This document shows positions 28,737 through 37,086 of a stretch of 38,364 bases of DNA, piece by piece. The stretch lies in the NCBI GenBank assembly GCA_016776635.1, contig JADHSZ010000026.1, forward strand, positions 1 to 38,364, given 5' to 3'. Origin of the DNA: Alphaproteobacteria bacterium (GTDB lineage Bacteria; Pseudomonadota; Alphaproteobacteria; UBA11136). Below the pieces are notes generated by a model, which saw nothing but the letters and a program-made list of their open reading frames with translations, did no database searches and was not told the origin of the DNA. Numbering within the stretch: position 1 is the first letter of the stretch; every line of letters starts with the position of its first letter. Both the position numbers and the translations under genes were made by a program.

Positions 28737-30185
28737 ATGAGCAGAAAAAATAAACCCGAGCTTTCTCCGCGCAAGGCCGCCAACCGTGATCTCGCCGACC
28801 GGCTGGCCCCGGAGCGCGACGCCTGGATCGACCGCAACGCCTTTTATTACCAGGACCATTGGCGCTATCTGCGTTTCCTCGTGGGCGAAGGGCGCAGTGT
28901 ACTCGACCTCGGCTGCGGCACCGGGCGTATGCTTGAGGCGCTGGCCCCGGAGCGCGGCGTGGGGGTGGACCTGAGTGGCGAGATGATCCGCATCGCCGGG
29001 GAGAATAATCCCGATTTCACCTTTCTCCAGGGCGATATCGAAGACTCGGAATTCATGAAAACCCTCAAAGGGCCCTTCGACGTCATCATCCTTTCCGACA
29101 CCATCGGTTTCCTCGAGGACTGTGAGACCACGCTGGCCGGGCTGCAAACTCTGTGCACGCGCGACACCAGAATCATCCTTTCCTATTATTCGAAAGCCTG
29201 GGAGCCGGTCTTGAAACTGGCCGAGTTCTGCGGCCTGAAAATCCCCCAGAAGGAACAGAACTGGCTCACCGCCAAGGATCTTGAGGGGCTGTTGAATCTC
29301 GCCGATTTCGATGTGGTGAAGAAGGAATGGCGCCAGCTCATGCCCAAACCGCTGTTGGGTCTGGGACGCCTGATTAACGGCACCCTGGGGACGCTGCCGG
29401 GTGTGCGGCGGCTGTGCCTGCGCAACTATCTGGTGGCGCGATCCATGAACCACGCGGCCCAGCCCGGCCTGTCGGCCACCGTTCTCGTCCCCTGCCGCAA
29501 CGAGCGCGGCAATATCGAGGCCGCGGTACAGCGCCTGCCCCGGTTCTGCGACGATCTGGAAATCCTGTTTGTGGAGGGCGGCAGCGAAGACGGTACCTGG
29601 CGCGAAATCGAGCGCGTTATCGAGGCCTATCCCGACCTCAACATCAAGGCGGCGCAACAGGAGGGATCAGGCAAGAGCGATGCGGTGCGCAAGGGATTTG
29701 CCATGGCGCGGGGCGAGGTGCTGATGATTCTCGACGCCGACCTTACGGTCCCGCCCGAGGATATTCCTAAATTCTATCGCGCCCTGGTCAACGGCAAGGG
29801 AGAGTTCATCAACGGCACGCGGCTGGTCTATCCCATGGAAAGCCAAGCCATGCGGACCCTCAACTATCTCGCAAACCATATTTTTTCCCTTATTTTCTCC
29901 TGGCTTCTCAACCAGCGTTTTACCGACACCCTGTGCGGCACCAAGGTGCTGACCAAGGCCAATTACGAGAAAATCGCCGCCGGCCGCAGCTATTTCGGAG
30001 AGTTCGACCCCTTCGGCGATTTCGACCTCATCTTCGGCGCCGCCAAACAGAACCTCAAGGTGGTGGAATTGCCCATACGCTACGCCGACCGCACCTATGG
30101 CGAGACCCAGATTTCCCGTTTCCGCCACGGGCTGTTGCTGATACGCATGGTGATCTTCGCCTTCCGCAAGCTGAAGGCCATTTAA
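28737..30185 (+). CDS. SAM methyltransferase / GT2 glycosyltransferase fusion
   Basis: A 482-aa two-domain protein. Residues about 35-200 are a class I methyltransferase with motif I LDLGCGTGRMLEAL (DLGCGTG at 57-63), an acidic residue at the end of strand 2 (GVDLSGEM) and FDVIILSDTIGF. Residues about 245-470 are a GT2 domain like dolichyl-phosphate mannose synthase (VLVPCRNERGNIEAAV, VEGGSEDGT, ILDADLTVPPEDI, DTLCGTKVLTK). The second domain would make a polyprenyl-phosphate sugar from a nucleotide sugar at the inner face of the membrane, the type of donor a GT-C enzyme uses. The methylation target is unknown. No C-terminal membrane helices are present. Confidence 0.85.
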   Translation: MSRKNKPELSPRKAANRDLADRLAPERDAWIDRNAFYYQDHWRYLRFLVGEGRSVLDLGCGTGRMLEALAPERGVGVDLSGEMIRIAGENNPDFTFLQGDIEDSEFMKTLKGPFDVIILSDTIGFLEDCETTLAGLQTLCTRDTRIILSYYSKAWEPVLKLAEFCGLKIPQKEQNWLTAKDLEGLLNLADFDVVKKEWRQLMPKPLLGLGRLINGTLGTLPGVRRLCLRNYLVARSMNHAAQPGLSATVLVPCRNERGNIEAAVQRLPRFCDDLEILFVEGGSEDGTWREIERVIEAYPDLNIKAAQQEGSGKSDAVRKGFAMARGEVLMILDADLTVPPEDIPKFYRALVNGKGEFINGTRLVYPMESQAMRTLNYLANHIFSLIFSWLLNQRFTDTLCGTKVLTKANYEKIAAGRSYFGEFDPFGDFDLIFGAAKQNLKVVELPIRYADRTYGETQISRFRHGLLLIRMVIFAFRKLKAI

Positions 30186-30240
30186 AGCGGGTGGCGACGT
30201 TGGTGGCGGGGAGGGATTCCTGGCTGTTGCGGAGTGTTCA

Positions 30241-30858
30241 ATGAGCCGTCATCGTTATTATTTCCATCGTTCTCGCGGGCCGGGGATCTTATCGGCGGCC
30301 CTGTTCCTGATGATGGCGCTGGCCGCCTGCGCGGCGGAGAAACAACGGGCGCTCTACTCCGCGCTCGATCCGGAAACGCCCTATTACGACAATTACGGGT
30401 ACAGCGAGAGCGAAATCACGGGCGATACCATTGAAGTCACCTATCTCAGCCGTGACGAGAGCGCCATTCCCTATCTCGATTACGTGGAACGAACGAAAGA
30501 AGCACTGGAACAACGGGCCCATGATTTCGCCCTCTGGCGGGTGGCCGAAGCCACTCTGGAAAACGGCCACACCCATTTTACCGTGGAAGAAACCACGGCG
30601 CGGACAGAGAAACATATCGTCGGCCGCGACCCCGATCTCACCTATCATCGTGATTTGAACTATATGATCCTGGTTGGCTATAGCGCCTATCGCACCAATA
30701 TCTGGCTGCAGCCGATGGTTACGTTACGGGCGCGTCTTTTGCCCGAGGCGGTGGCTGGCGCCGCAAATACCCATGACGCGCAGGCCCTCATCGCCCGTTA
30801 CCAAAGCGCCTACCCCCAGGCCCGCGAGCCCGTGGGCCCAGCCCATATTCCCCGCTAA
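30241..30858 (+). CDS. Small lipoprotein, resembles the CC0125/CC1285 family
   Basis: A 205-aa protein with a lipoprotein signal: basic start, hydrophobic core and lipobox LAAC with the acylated cysteine at residue 30. The mature part has YGYSESEITGDTIEVTY, followed about 30 residues later by RAHDFALWRVAEATLENGHTH. This matches the pattern of a family of small alphaproteobacterial lipoproteins of unknown function (GYSD..I..n.f.V.f, then a helix with ALxRAAELt...Gy.hF). A GGAG site lies before the ATG. It follows the glycosylation genes after 55 bases but need not share their function. The next gene is convergent. Confidence 0.7.
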   Translation: MSRHRYYFHRSRGPGILSAALFLMMALAACAAEKQRALYSALDPETPYYDNYGYSESEITGDTIEVTYLSRDESAIPYLDYVERTKEALEQRAHDFALWRVAEATLENGHTHFTVEETTARTEKHIVGRDPDLTYHRDLNYMILVGYSAYRTNIWLQPMVTLRARLLPEAVAGAANTHDAQALIARYQSAYPQAREPVGPAHIPR

Positions 30859-30885
30859 CGCGTTATCCATTCAAGTCTGTTCCGT

Positions 30886-30948
30886 CCCGCTCCCCCTCCC
30901 GGCCACCCACGGAATCGTAGCCTTGGGGTGGCCGGGAGGGGGAGTGGG
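30886..30948. repeat. Long GC-rich inverted repeat between convergent genes
   Basis: Arms 30886-30908 and 30926-30948 are complementary over 23 bases with a single G-T pair, around a 17-base loop. Outside it lie further inverted pairs, TTATCCA (30863-30869) with TGGATAA (30971-30977) and CTAA (30856-30859) with TTAG (30982-30985). A small TCCAC-GTAA-GTGGA hairpin also lies at 30961-30974. There is no T-tract on either side. It probably ends transcription from both sides or is a genome-wide intergenic repeat. Confidence 0.6.
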
Positions 30949-30993
30949 CTGGTGCAGGAGTCCACGTAAGTGGATAAGGCCTTAGGCAAATTT

Positions 30994-31560
30994 TCAGCGC
31001 GCCATTTCGTTGATGCGCACGAAACCCTCGCGGTTGGGCATCTCCACCGCAGACAGGGTTGCCGCGTTCATTACGTCGGCCTCGGCGACAACCCCGTTTA
31101 GAAAGAGAAGATAGGCGCAGAGTGCGTATATCTCGTCACTGGTGAGAGAGAGCGGCGCGTCCTGGGGCATGGCACGGCGGATGTAATCGAACAGGGTGGT
31201 GGCGTAGGGCCAATAACTGCCCACGGTCTTTTCGGGATAGTCACCCGTGAGGCCGTCCACGCCGCCCACCAGTTCCTCCGCGCTCAGCCCCCGCCCCCGT
31301 TTGCCGTGACAGTTAATGCATCTGGCGAGATAGAGTTTCTCGCCAGCGGCCACCGTGCCGCTGCCTGGAGGCAGATTATGGCCGTCGGGGGGAATGCTGA
31401 TATCCCAGGCGGCGGCGGTTTCAAGCGACACCTGGTGGCCCAGGCCGGGGCCACGCGGAGGCGCCGTTTCCGCGATTCGGTCTGCGCCACGGGAAAGAAA
31501 GAGTCCCACCGCCACCAGTACGAAAGCTCCCACCCAAATATTACGCTTATCCGTAGACAT
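30994..31560 (-). CDS. SoxD-like monohaem cytochrome c, membrane-anchored
   Basis: A 188-aa c-type cytochrome. Residues about 8-24 form an N-terminal membrane anchor or uncleaved signal. The haem motif is C81-I-N-C84-H85, and the likely sixth ligand is M131 (RRAMPQDAPLSL). The sequence AAWDISIPPDGHNLPPGSGT and the later SYWPYATTLFDYIRRAM closely follow the first haem domain of SoxD. Paracoccus-type SoxD is about twice as long and has a second haem domain, which is absent here. The ATG at 31560 overlaps the end of the soxC-like gene by 14 bases, so the pair is translationally coupled. It probably takes electrons from that enzyme. Confidence 0.85.
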   Translation of the reverse strand: MSTDKRNIWVGAFVLVAVGLFLSRGADRIAETAPPRGPGLGHQVSLETAAAWDISIPPDGHNLPPGSGTVAAGEKLYLARCINCHGKRGRGLSAEELVGGVDGLTGDYPEKTVGSYWPYATTLFDYIRRAMPQDAPLSLTSDEIYALCAYLLFLNGVVAEADVMNAATLSAVEMPNREGFVRINEMAR

Positions 31561-32932
31561 GGGACACCTTGCCCTCGGCCGACACCCGCCAGCTGACGAT
31601 GGCGTTGTAATGGAAATAGCCGTGAGTGCCGCGCGCCGCCACCAGGGCTTCCCGCGTGGGCTGTACATAACCGGTCTCGTCAACGGCGCGGCTTTGCAGC
31701 ACCGCCGGCGCGCCCTGCCAGTCCCAGGGAATGCGGAAACGGGTGAAACAGTGGGGCAGGACAGGCTCCTGAAGCTCCGCTTCGGCCCAGCTCGCGCCGC
31801 CATCGGCAGAGACCTCGACGCGGGCGATACGGCCGCGGCCGCTCCAGGCCAGGCCGGTGATCTGGTAAAGTCCCGGCCCCTGCATCTTCTTCCCCGGCGA
31901 GGGCGCGGTAATCAGCGATTTGGCATCCATGACGAAAGTGAACTGGCGCGCCGTGCCGTCGGGCACCAGCTCGGTATATTTGGAGGTCTCGTCGCGGGAC
32001 ATCATGGGCTCCGCCACCACCTTCAGACGGCGCAGCCATTTGATATTGGTCACGCCTTCCCAGCCGGGAATGAGCAGGCGCATGGGATAGCCGTTTTCCG
32101 GGCGCAGGCGCTCGCCGTTCTGGTAGAGAGCCACGAAGGCGCCGTCGAAGGCTTTGGCCACGGGGATGCTGGCCCCCACGGCGGCGGCGTCGGCCCCTTC
32201 GGCGTAGAGCCATTTGGCTTGGGTCTGGTCTATGCCCGCCTCGTCGAGGAGCACCGCCAACGGCACCCCCGACCATTCGCTGCACGAGGCCAGGCCATGC
32301 AGATGCCCGGCCCGGGCCTGGAGCGGGCGCGGATTCCAGCCCGCGTTGCTGTTGCCTCCGCATTCCACGAAACACAGCCGCGACATCATGGGATAGCGCA
32401 ACAGATCGTCCACCGTGAAGGTCAGGGGCCGCGCCACCAGACCGTGGATCAGAAGGCGGTGTTGTTCCGGGACGATGGCCGGCACCCCGTTATGGTGGCG
32501 CTCGAAATGGAGGCCGTTGGGGGTCATGGCGCCTTCCAGGTCCTGGAGCGGGGTCCAGGACACGCCGTTGCCGGGCGAGGACTGGTTGCTGGTGATCCAG
32601 CGGATGACCTTTTTCTCATGGGGCGAGGGCTGGCCGTAATTGGTGAGCGGGCCGCCCGGCGTTTTCATCCAGGGCGGCGTCGCCGGCGGCATGGGGGGCA
32701 TCTCCCCAGGGGGTTCCAGGGCGCTTTCTTCGCCATAGGCGGCAAAGGCGAATGTGCCGGTAACGCCGAGAGCGGCGGCGGAGCCCAGCGCCGCGCCCGA
32801 CTTCAGGAACAAACGCCGGTGGAGCAGCCCGCCGCCAGCCACGGGGTCTGTGGGAAGAGGCTCGGCAGGGCCTGTTGCGGCGGCGCGGCGGCGCGGACTC
32901 TTCTTGTCCTTTGAGGGGTCGTTTCCGTCCAT
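31547..32932 (-). CDS. SoxC-like sulfite oxidase-family molybdoenzyme, Tat-exported
   Basis: A 461-aa protein of the sulfite oxidase fold. A Tat signal with R39-R40 (HRRLFLKSG) and a hydrophobic stretch follows a long charged N-region, so it is exported folded with its cofactor. The molybdenum-binding cysteine should be C191 (CFVECGGNSNAGW). LHGLASCSEWSGVPLAVLL is the SoxC-type segment that follows. The C-terminal Mo-co dimerisation domain covers about 320-455. SoxC in the SoxCD complex works on carrier-bound sulfur; related enzymes oxidise sulfite. Which applies here cannot be read from sequence. The ATG at 32932 has no clear ribosome site. No soxXYZAB genes are in the window. Confidence 0.85.
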   Translation of the reverse strand: MDGNDPSKDKKSPRRRAAATGPAEPLPTDPVAGGGLLHRRLFLKSGAALGSAAALGVTGTFAFAAYGEESALEPPGEMPPMPPATPPWMKTPGGPLTNYGQPSPHEKKVIRWITSNQSSPGNGVSWTPLQDLEGAMTPNGLHFERHHNGVPAIVPEQHRLLIHGLVARPLTFTVDDLLRYPMMSRLCFVECGGNSNAGWNPRPLQARAGHLHGLASCSEWSGVPLAVLLDEAGIDQTQAKWLYAEGADAAAVGASIPVAKAFDGAFVALYQNGERLRPENGYPMRLLIPGWEGVTNIKWLRRLKVVAEPMMSRDETSKYTELVPDGTARQFTFVMDAKSLITAPSPGKKMQGPGLYQITGLAWSGRGRIARVEVSADGGASWAEAELQEPVLPHCFTRFRIPWDWQGAPAVLQSRAVDETGYVQPTREALVAARGTHGYFHYNAIVSWRVSAEGKVSHVYG

Positions 32933-33021
32933 GACGCGAAATCATACATTGAATTAAAACAAGGCCACCAATCTATCTTTTAAATTTGTTATCATTTTGT
33001 CATCGTAGGGAAGGAGCGATG

Positions 33022-33705
33022 ATGTTTGTGCGCAGTGTTTTTCTTCGGACGATTCTGGGGGCGGCTCTAGCTATCCTCTTTCTCGTCGCGCCCCTGGGTT
33101 CTCCTGGCTCCCTGGACGCGAAACCCTCCCCTGACGCCACCAAATCTCCTGGGCAATCCCCCAGTGAGTTCGATTCCCTCGCCGGTCAGCTTTTGGTGGC
33201 GGCGCCGGAAATGGCGGACCCCCGGTTTTCCAGAACCGTTATCGTCGTGGTTCGTCATGACCATACCGGGGCCCTGGGGCTTATTATCAACAAGCTGATC
33301 GGCTCCAGCACCGTGGCCGACCTGTTGGCGGGTTTCGGCGAGGACGGCCGTGATATGGCCGATCCCATCGATATCAATTACGGTGGGCCGGTACAGCCGT
33401 TCGTGGGCCTTTCCCTGCATTCCCCCGATTTCGCCATCGAGGACACCACCGTGGTCAACGATTATCTGTCCATGAGTGCCGGGGTGGAGGTTCTCAAGGC
33501 CATGGCCGAAGACCGGGGGCCGCGTAACACCCTCTTTATGCTCGGCTATGCCGGGTGGGGACCGGACCAGCTCGAAGGGGAGTTGCAACGGCGGGACTGG
33601 GCCGTTGCCCCCGCCGACGAGGCCTTCATCTTCGCCCCGGACCCCGAAACGGGAAGCGACGGAAGATGGCAAAAGGCCCTGAACCGCATGCAGATCGACC
33701 TGTGA
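33022..33705 (+). CDS. YqgE/AlgH family protein with an N-terminal signal peptide
   Basis: A 227-aa protein. Residues about 50-227 match the YqgE/AlgH (DUF179) family: LAGQLLVAAPEMADPRFSRT, followed by VIVVVRHDHTGALGLIINK, the GGPVQ turn and a late GYAGWGPDQLEGEL. The function of the family is not established. Unlike the usual cytoplasmic members of about 185-190 aa, this one begins MFVRSVFLRTILGAALAILF and continues with a small-residue segment, a plausible Sec signal or membrane anchor. AAGGAG sits five bases before the ATG at 33022. An ATG at 33019 is too close to it. The gene is divergent from the soxC-like gene across 89 bases. Confidence 0.88.
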   Translation: MFVRSVFLRTILGAALAILFLVAPLGSPGSLDAKPSPDATKSPGQSPSEFDSLAGQLLVAAPEMADPRFSRTVIVVVRHDHTGALGLIINKLIGSSTVADLLAGFGEDGRDMADPIDINYGGPVQPFVGLSLHSPDFAIEDTTVVNDYLSMSAGVEVLKAMAEDRGPRNTLFMLGYAGWGPDQLEGELQRRDWAVAPADEAFIFAPDPETGSDGRWQKALNRMQIDL

Positions 33706-33854
33706 AAGCGCGTTAAAAACGCCACCTGACGCGGCTTAGGCCCAGCCCCTGGTGAGCCGATAAAAATAAAAATTAGTTTTTTGTAAATTAATTCCTAGTT
33801 TTATCTTATAGTTAACAAACTATCTTCAGGCCTGCCATCAGGGAATGTTAGCAA

Positions 33855-35564
33855 ATGTCTGAAAAGAAAAAGAGTGGGGGAGATTCCTTCCTGCGAGAGG
33901 AGCGCGATAAGTTCGTCGCCTTTTCCTTCGCCGGGGCCCATCTTCTGGTCGAGGTTACCTCGGCGGGGAAAGTCGTGTTCAGCTCCGGGGCGTCCTGCGG
34001 CCTGTGCAAGAACGGCGCCGAGAAGCTGATCGGCAAGTCGTTCAAGGACATGGTGATCAAGGACGACCACGGCTATGTGGGGGAGCTGTTCGGCCGCCTC
34101 GAGAAATCGGGACGCATTGAGCAGGCGCGGCTGCGTATGCTCTCATGCAGCGGTAAGACCATTTACGCCCTGATGGGGGGGATCAGCCTGCCCTCGAAGC
34201 CCGGCCATCACTTCCTGTCCCTGAGCATGCCGCCCCAGCTTCAGCATAAAGAGAAAGGGGACGATTCCTCAGGCCTGCTCGACAACGAGACTTTTACCGC
34301 CACCGCCACCGAACGTATGCAGGCGGCCAGCCGCATGAATTTCGACCATAACCTGACCTTTTTCATGCTCGACGGGCTGGCGGAGCTGAGTAAACAGGCC
34401 GAGCCGGAGAAGATCGAGAAAGTGATGTCGGAACTGAGCGCCGTGTTGCGGGCCAGTTCCATCGGCGGCGATTCCGCCGGCATTCTGGAGGAGGGAAAAT
34501 TCGGTCTCGTCCACGACAGCGACGTGGACAGCGAGGAAGTGCGCAAGCGAATCGAGAAAATTCTCCAGTCCCATATGGAAAAACCCGAAAAGGGAAAGAA
34601 GGGCAAAAAGAAGGGGAAAACCAAGAGTTTCACCCTCGACTTCGAGATGGGAGATCTCAGCGAGATGGATGCCACCAAGGCCCTGGTCTATTCCATCCGC
34701 AAGTTCTCCGACGAAGAAGCCAGTGATTTCGACATCGATTCCCTGAGCAGCGGAGCCAAGGTCCTGCTCGAGGAAACTTCCAAGCGCGTGGAAAAGGTCC
34801 GCGCCACCATTGCCGAGCGCGATTTCGACCTGGTGTTCCAGCCCATCGTCGGCATCGACGGCGAGAAGGTCCATCATTTCGAGGCCCTGACCCGTCTGGT
34901 GGGAGTGGCTTCGCCACAGGACTTCATCACCTTCACCGAAGAGGTGGGGCTGATCGAGGATTTCGACCTTACCGTGGCGCAGATGGTGCTGGAGGACCTT
35001 GAAAACCACGCCAAGATAGGGTGGCACCCCTGTATCGCGCTCAACCTTTCGGCGCGCTCCCTGGCCAGCGACATCTTCGTGGACCAGCTGATAGAAACCG
35101 TCAAGACGCTGGGTGAAAAGGCCGATCAGCTGATGTTCGAGGTGACCGAAACCCACGCCATCACCGACATGGAGCGCATGAACGGGGTGCTACAGAAATT
35201 TCGTGATATGGGCCACACCATCGCCCTCGACGATATGGGATCGGGCACCACCACACTCAGCACCCTGCGCGAACTTCAGGTGGATTACGCCAAGCTCGAC
35301 GGCCAGCTCATCCGCGACGCCGCCGCCGATGAACGGACCATGGCGCTGATGAGGTCCATCGTTAATCTGTCGAAAGGGCTGGATATCAAGATCATCGCCG
35401 AACAGATCGAAACCGAGGAACAGGCGAAAATGATCCGCAAGCTGGGCGTGGAATTCGGTCAGGGCTATCTCTATGGCCGTCCGGCCCGGGATTTCCGCGA
35501 CCGCTACGCCAACACCAAAAAACACACCACCAAACGCCGGGGCCTACGCGCCGATTGGGGCTGA
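33855..35564 (+). CDS. PAS / degenerate GGDEF / EAL protein (cyclic-di-GMP phosphodiesterase)
   Basis: A 569-aa protein without membrane segments. Residues about 20-128 look like a PAS sensor fold with a CxxC pair (C48, C51) and C98. Residues about 145-285 may be a degenerate GGDEF-like domain (IGGDSAGILEEGKFGLV) interrupted by a lysine-rich run at 243-257. Residues about 315-555 are an EAL domain with E343-A-L-T-R-L, N397, E429/E432, D459-D460, K480, D482, E516 and Q536. These are the metal- and substrate-binding positions, so phosphodiesterase activity is plausible, although loop 6 reads DDMGSGTTTL instead of DDFGTGYSSL. The ribosome site is weak. The 149-base upstream gap has an AT-rich stretch with a TATAGT -10-like box near 33811. 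Confidence 0.85.
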   Translation: MSEKKKSGGDSFLREERDKFVAFSFAGAHLLVEVTSAGKVVFSSGASCGLCKNGAEKLIGKSFKDMVIKDDHGYVGELFGRLEKSGRIEQARLRMLSCSGKTIYALMGGISLPSKPGHHFLSLSMPPQLQHKEKGDDSSGLLDNETFTATATERMQAASRMNFDHNLTFFMLDGLAELSKQAEPEKIEKVMSELSAVLRASSIGGDSAGILEEGKFGLVHDSDVDSEEVRKRIEKILQSHMEKPEKGKKGKKKGKTKSFTLDFEMGDLSEMDATKALVYSIRKFSDEEASDFDIDSLSSGAKVLLEETSKRVEKVRATIAERDFDLVFQPIVGIDGEKVHHFEALTRLVGVASPQDFITFTEEVGLIEDFDLTVAQMVLEDLENHAKIGWHPCIALNLSARSLASDIFVDQLIETVKTLGEKADQLMFEVTETHAITDMERMNGVLQKFRDMGHTIALDDMGSGTTTLSTLRELQVDYAKLDGQLIRDAAADERTMALMRSIVNLSKGLDIKIIAEQIETEEQAKMIRKLGVEFGQGYLYGRPARDFRDRYANTKKHTTKRRGLRADWG

Positions 35565-35630
35565 GTCCCCCCCCCTTCTTCCCGATCACGCCAGAGCCGC
35601 CCCCTCTCCCGACACCATATCCACTGCAAC

Positions 35631-35646
35631 CACCGTCTGGACGGTG
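35631..35646. promoter_or_regulatory. Short palindrome upstream of the MHS transporter gene
   Basis: CACCGTC (35631-35637) and GACGGTG (35640-35646) are perfect inverted copies separated by TG, 97 bases before the transporter ATG. It has no T-tract, so an operator is likelier than a terminator of the upstream gene. It is short enough to be chance. Confidence 0.25.
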
Positions 35647-35742
35647 ACACCGATTCATGCAACCTTCCCCTGCCGCCATGTTATGGGCGGCCATGCGGGG
35701 AGCATGAAACGGGGGGCATAAGCCCGCCAGGGGGGAATATCC

Positions 35743-37056
35743 ATGAGCGAAACCCAGTCACCGGAGCCATCGAACGGGGGGCCGTCCGAAGCCGAGGTTC
35801 CGGCCAAGACCATGCGCCGCACCGTTCTCGCCGGCATCGCCGGTAATGTGATGGAATGGTACGATTTCGCCGTTTACGGCTATTTCGCCGCCATCCTGGG
35901 CCAGCATTTCTTCCCTTCCGATGATCCCACCACCTCCACCATCGCCTCCTTCGGGGCTTTCGCCGCGGGGTTTGTGGTGCGCCCCCTGGGCGCCATCGTC
36001 TTCGGCCATATCGGCGACAAGTTCGGGCGCAAACGGGCGCTGACCCTGTCGGTGGTTATGATGGCGGTGCCCACCTTCCTGATCGGGCTGTTGCCCACCT
36101 ATGAACAGATCGGCGTCACCGCCGCGGTATTGCTGGTGGCGCTGCGCATGTTACAGGGGCTTTCGGTGGGCGGCGAGTACACCACTTCCATCACCTTCAT
36201 GGTGGAGCGCGGCGACCAGAAGAGGCGCGGCCTGATGGGCAGCTTCAGCCCCGCCGGGGGCAGCGTGGGCTTCCTTTTCGGCTCCGCCGTCGGCGCCATT
36301 ATCGCCAATGTCATGTCGCCCGAGGCCCTTCATGACTGGGGCTGGCGCCTGCCCTTCCTGGCGGGTATCTGTATCGCCTTTTGCGCCATCTACATCCGCC
36401 GTCACATGGAGGAGGATGTGATGGTCGCCGAGGAAGAAAAAGAACCCGTCTCGCCGGTGATCACCGCATTCAAGGAAGAATGGCGCAGCATCCTCAAGAT
36501 CGTCGGTTTTAATATCTATAACGGCGTCAGCTTTTACCTCATCTTCGTCTATGTGAGCACATGGCTTCACCAGACGGCCCATGTCTCCACCGCCGATGCG
36601 CTGGACATCAATACCGTCATCATGGTGATCCTGGTGGTTCTTACGTTGGCGTTCGGCTGGCTTTCCGACCGCATCGGGCGCAGGCCGATCCTGATTACCG
36701 CGGGCATCGGCCTTATCCTCTTCACCTATCCCCTGATGTGGCTCATGCATCATGAATCCCTGGTCATGGTCTTCGCCGGCCAGTTGGGGCTGACGGTGAT
36801 CGCCGCTATGATCCCCGGCTGTGCCCCGGCCACCATGGTGGAGCTGCTGCCGCACCATGTACGCGTCACCTGCATGTCCATCGGCTATAACCTGTCGCTG
36901 GGGCTGATCGGCGGCACCACGCCGCTGGTGGCGGCTTACCTGGTGTCGCGCACCCATGCGGACCTGGCGCCGGCCTTCTATCTTATGGCGGCGGCGGCGG
37001 TATCGCTGGCCTTCGTTCTGAGTATGAAGGACAACTCGAAGGCGCCCCTGAAATAG
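35743..37056 (+). CDS. MHS-family MFS transporter (metabolite:H+ symporter)
   Basis: A 437-aa major facilitator protein with twelve predicted helices. The MHS subfamily signature AGIAGNVMEWYDFAVYGYFA opens the first helix. The loop between helices 2 and 3 has GHIGDKFGRKRAL, and the second half has a related GWLSDRIGRRPIL. Relatives (ProP, KgtP, CitA, ShiA) import organic acids, osmolytes or shikimate with protons; the substrate here cannot be told. AGGGGGG lies nine bases upstream of the ATG. It is a single gene: the EAL gene ends 178 bases upstream and tRNA-His is convergent downstream. Confidence 0.92.
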   Translation: MSETQSPEPSNGGPSEAEVPAKTMRRTVLAGIAGNVMEWYDFAVYGYFAAILGQHFFPSDDPTTSTIASFGAFAAGFVVRPLGAIVFGHIGDKFGRKRALTLSVVMMAVPTFLIGLLPTYEQIGVTAAVLLVALRMLQGLSVGGEYTTSITFMVERGDQKRRGLMGSFSPAGGSVGFLFGSAVGAIIANVMSPEALHDWGWRLPFLAGICIAFCAIYIRRHMEEDVMVAEEEKEPVSPVITAFKEEWRSILKIVGFNIYNGVSFYLIFVYVSTWLHQTAHVSTADALDINTVIMVILVVLTLAFGWLSDRIGRRPILITAGIGLILFTYPLMWLMHHESLVMVFAGQLGLTVIAAMIPGCAPATMVELLPHHVRVTCMSIGYNLSLGLIGGTTPLVAAYLVSRTHADLAPAFYLMAAAAVSLAFVLSMKDNSKAPLK

Positions 37057-37086
37057 AGGCGGCAGGATTCCGGATTTAAGGGAAAA

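Noticed and set aside
31355..32914. Long plus-strand open frame (519 codons) opposite the soxC-like gene
   Set aside because: Antisense shadow with low-complexity translation. The minus strand encodes a Tat-exported molybdoenzyme with conserved motifs.
32933..33021. Sigma-70 promoter for the YqgE gene starting at TTGAAT (near 32949)
   Set aside because: The AT-rich gap offers several poor -10 candidates at unsuitable spacing. A promoter is likely there but its position cannot be fixed.
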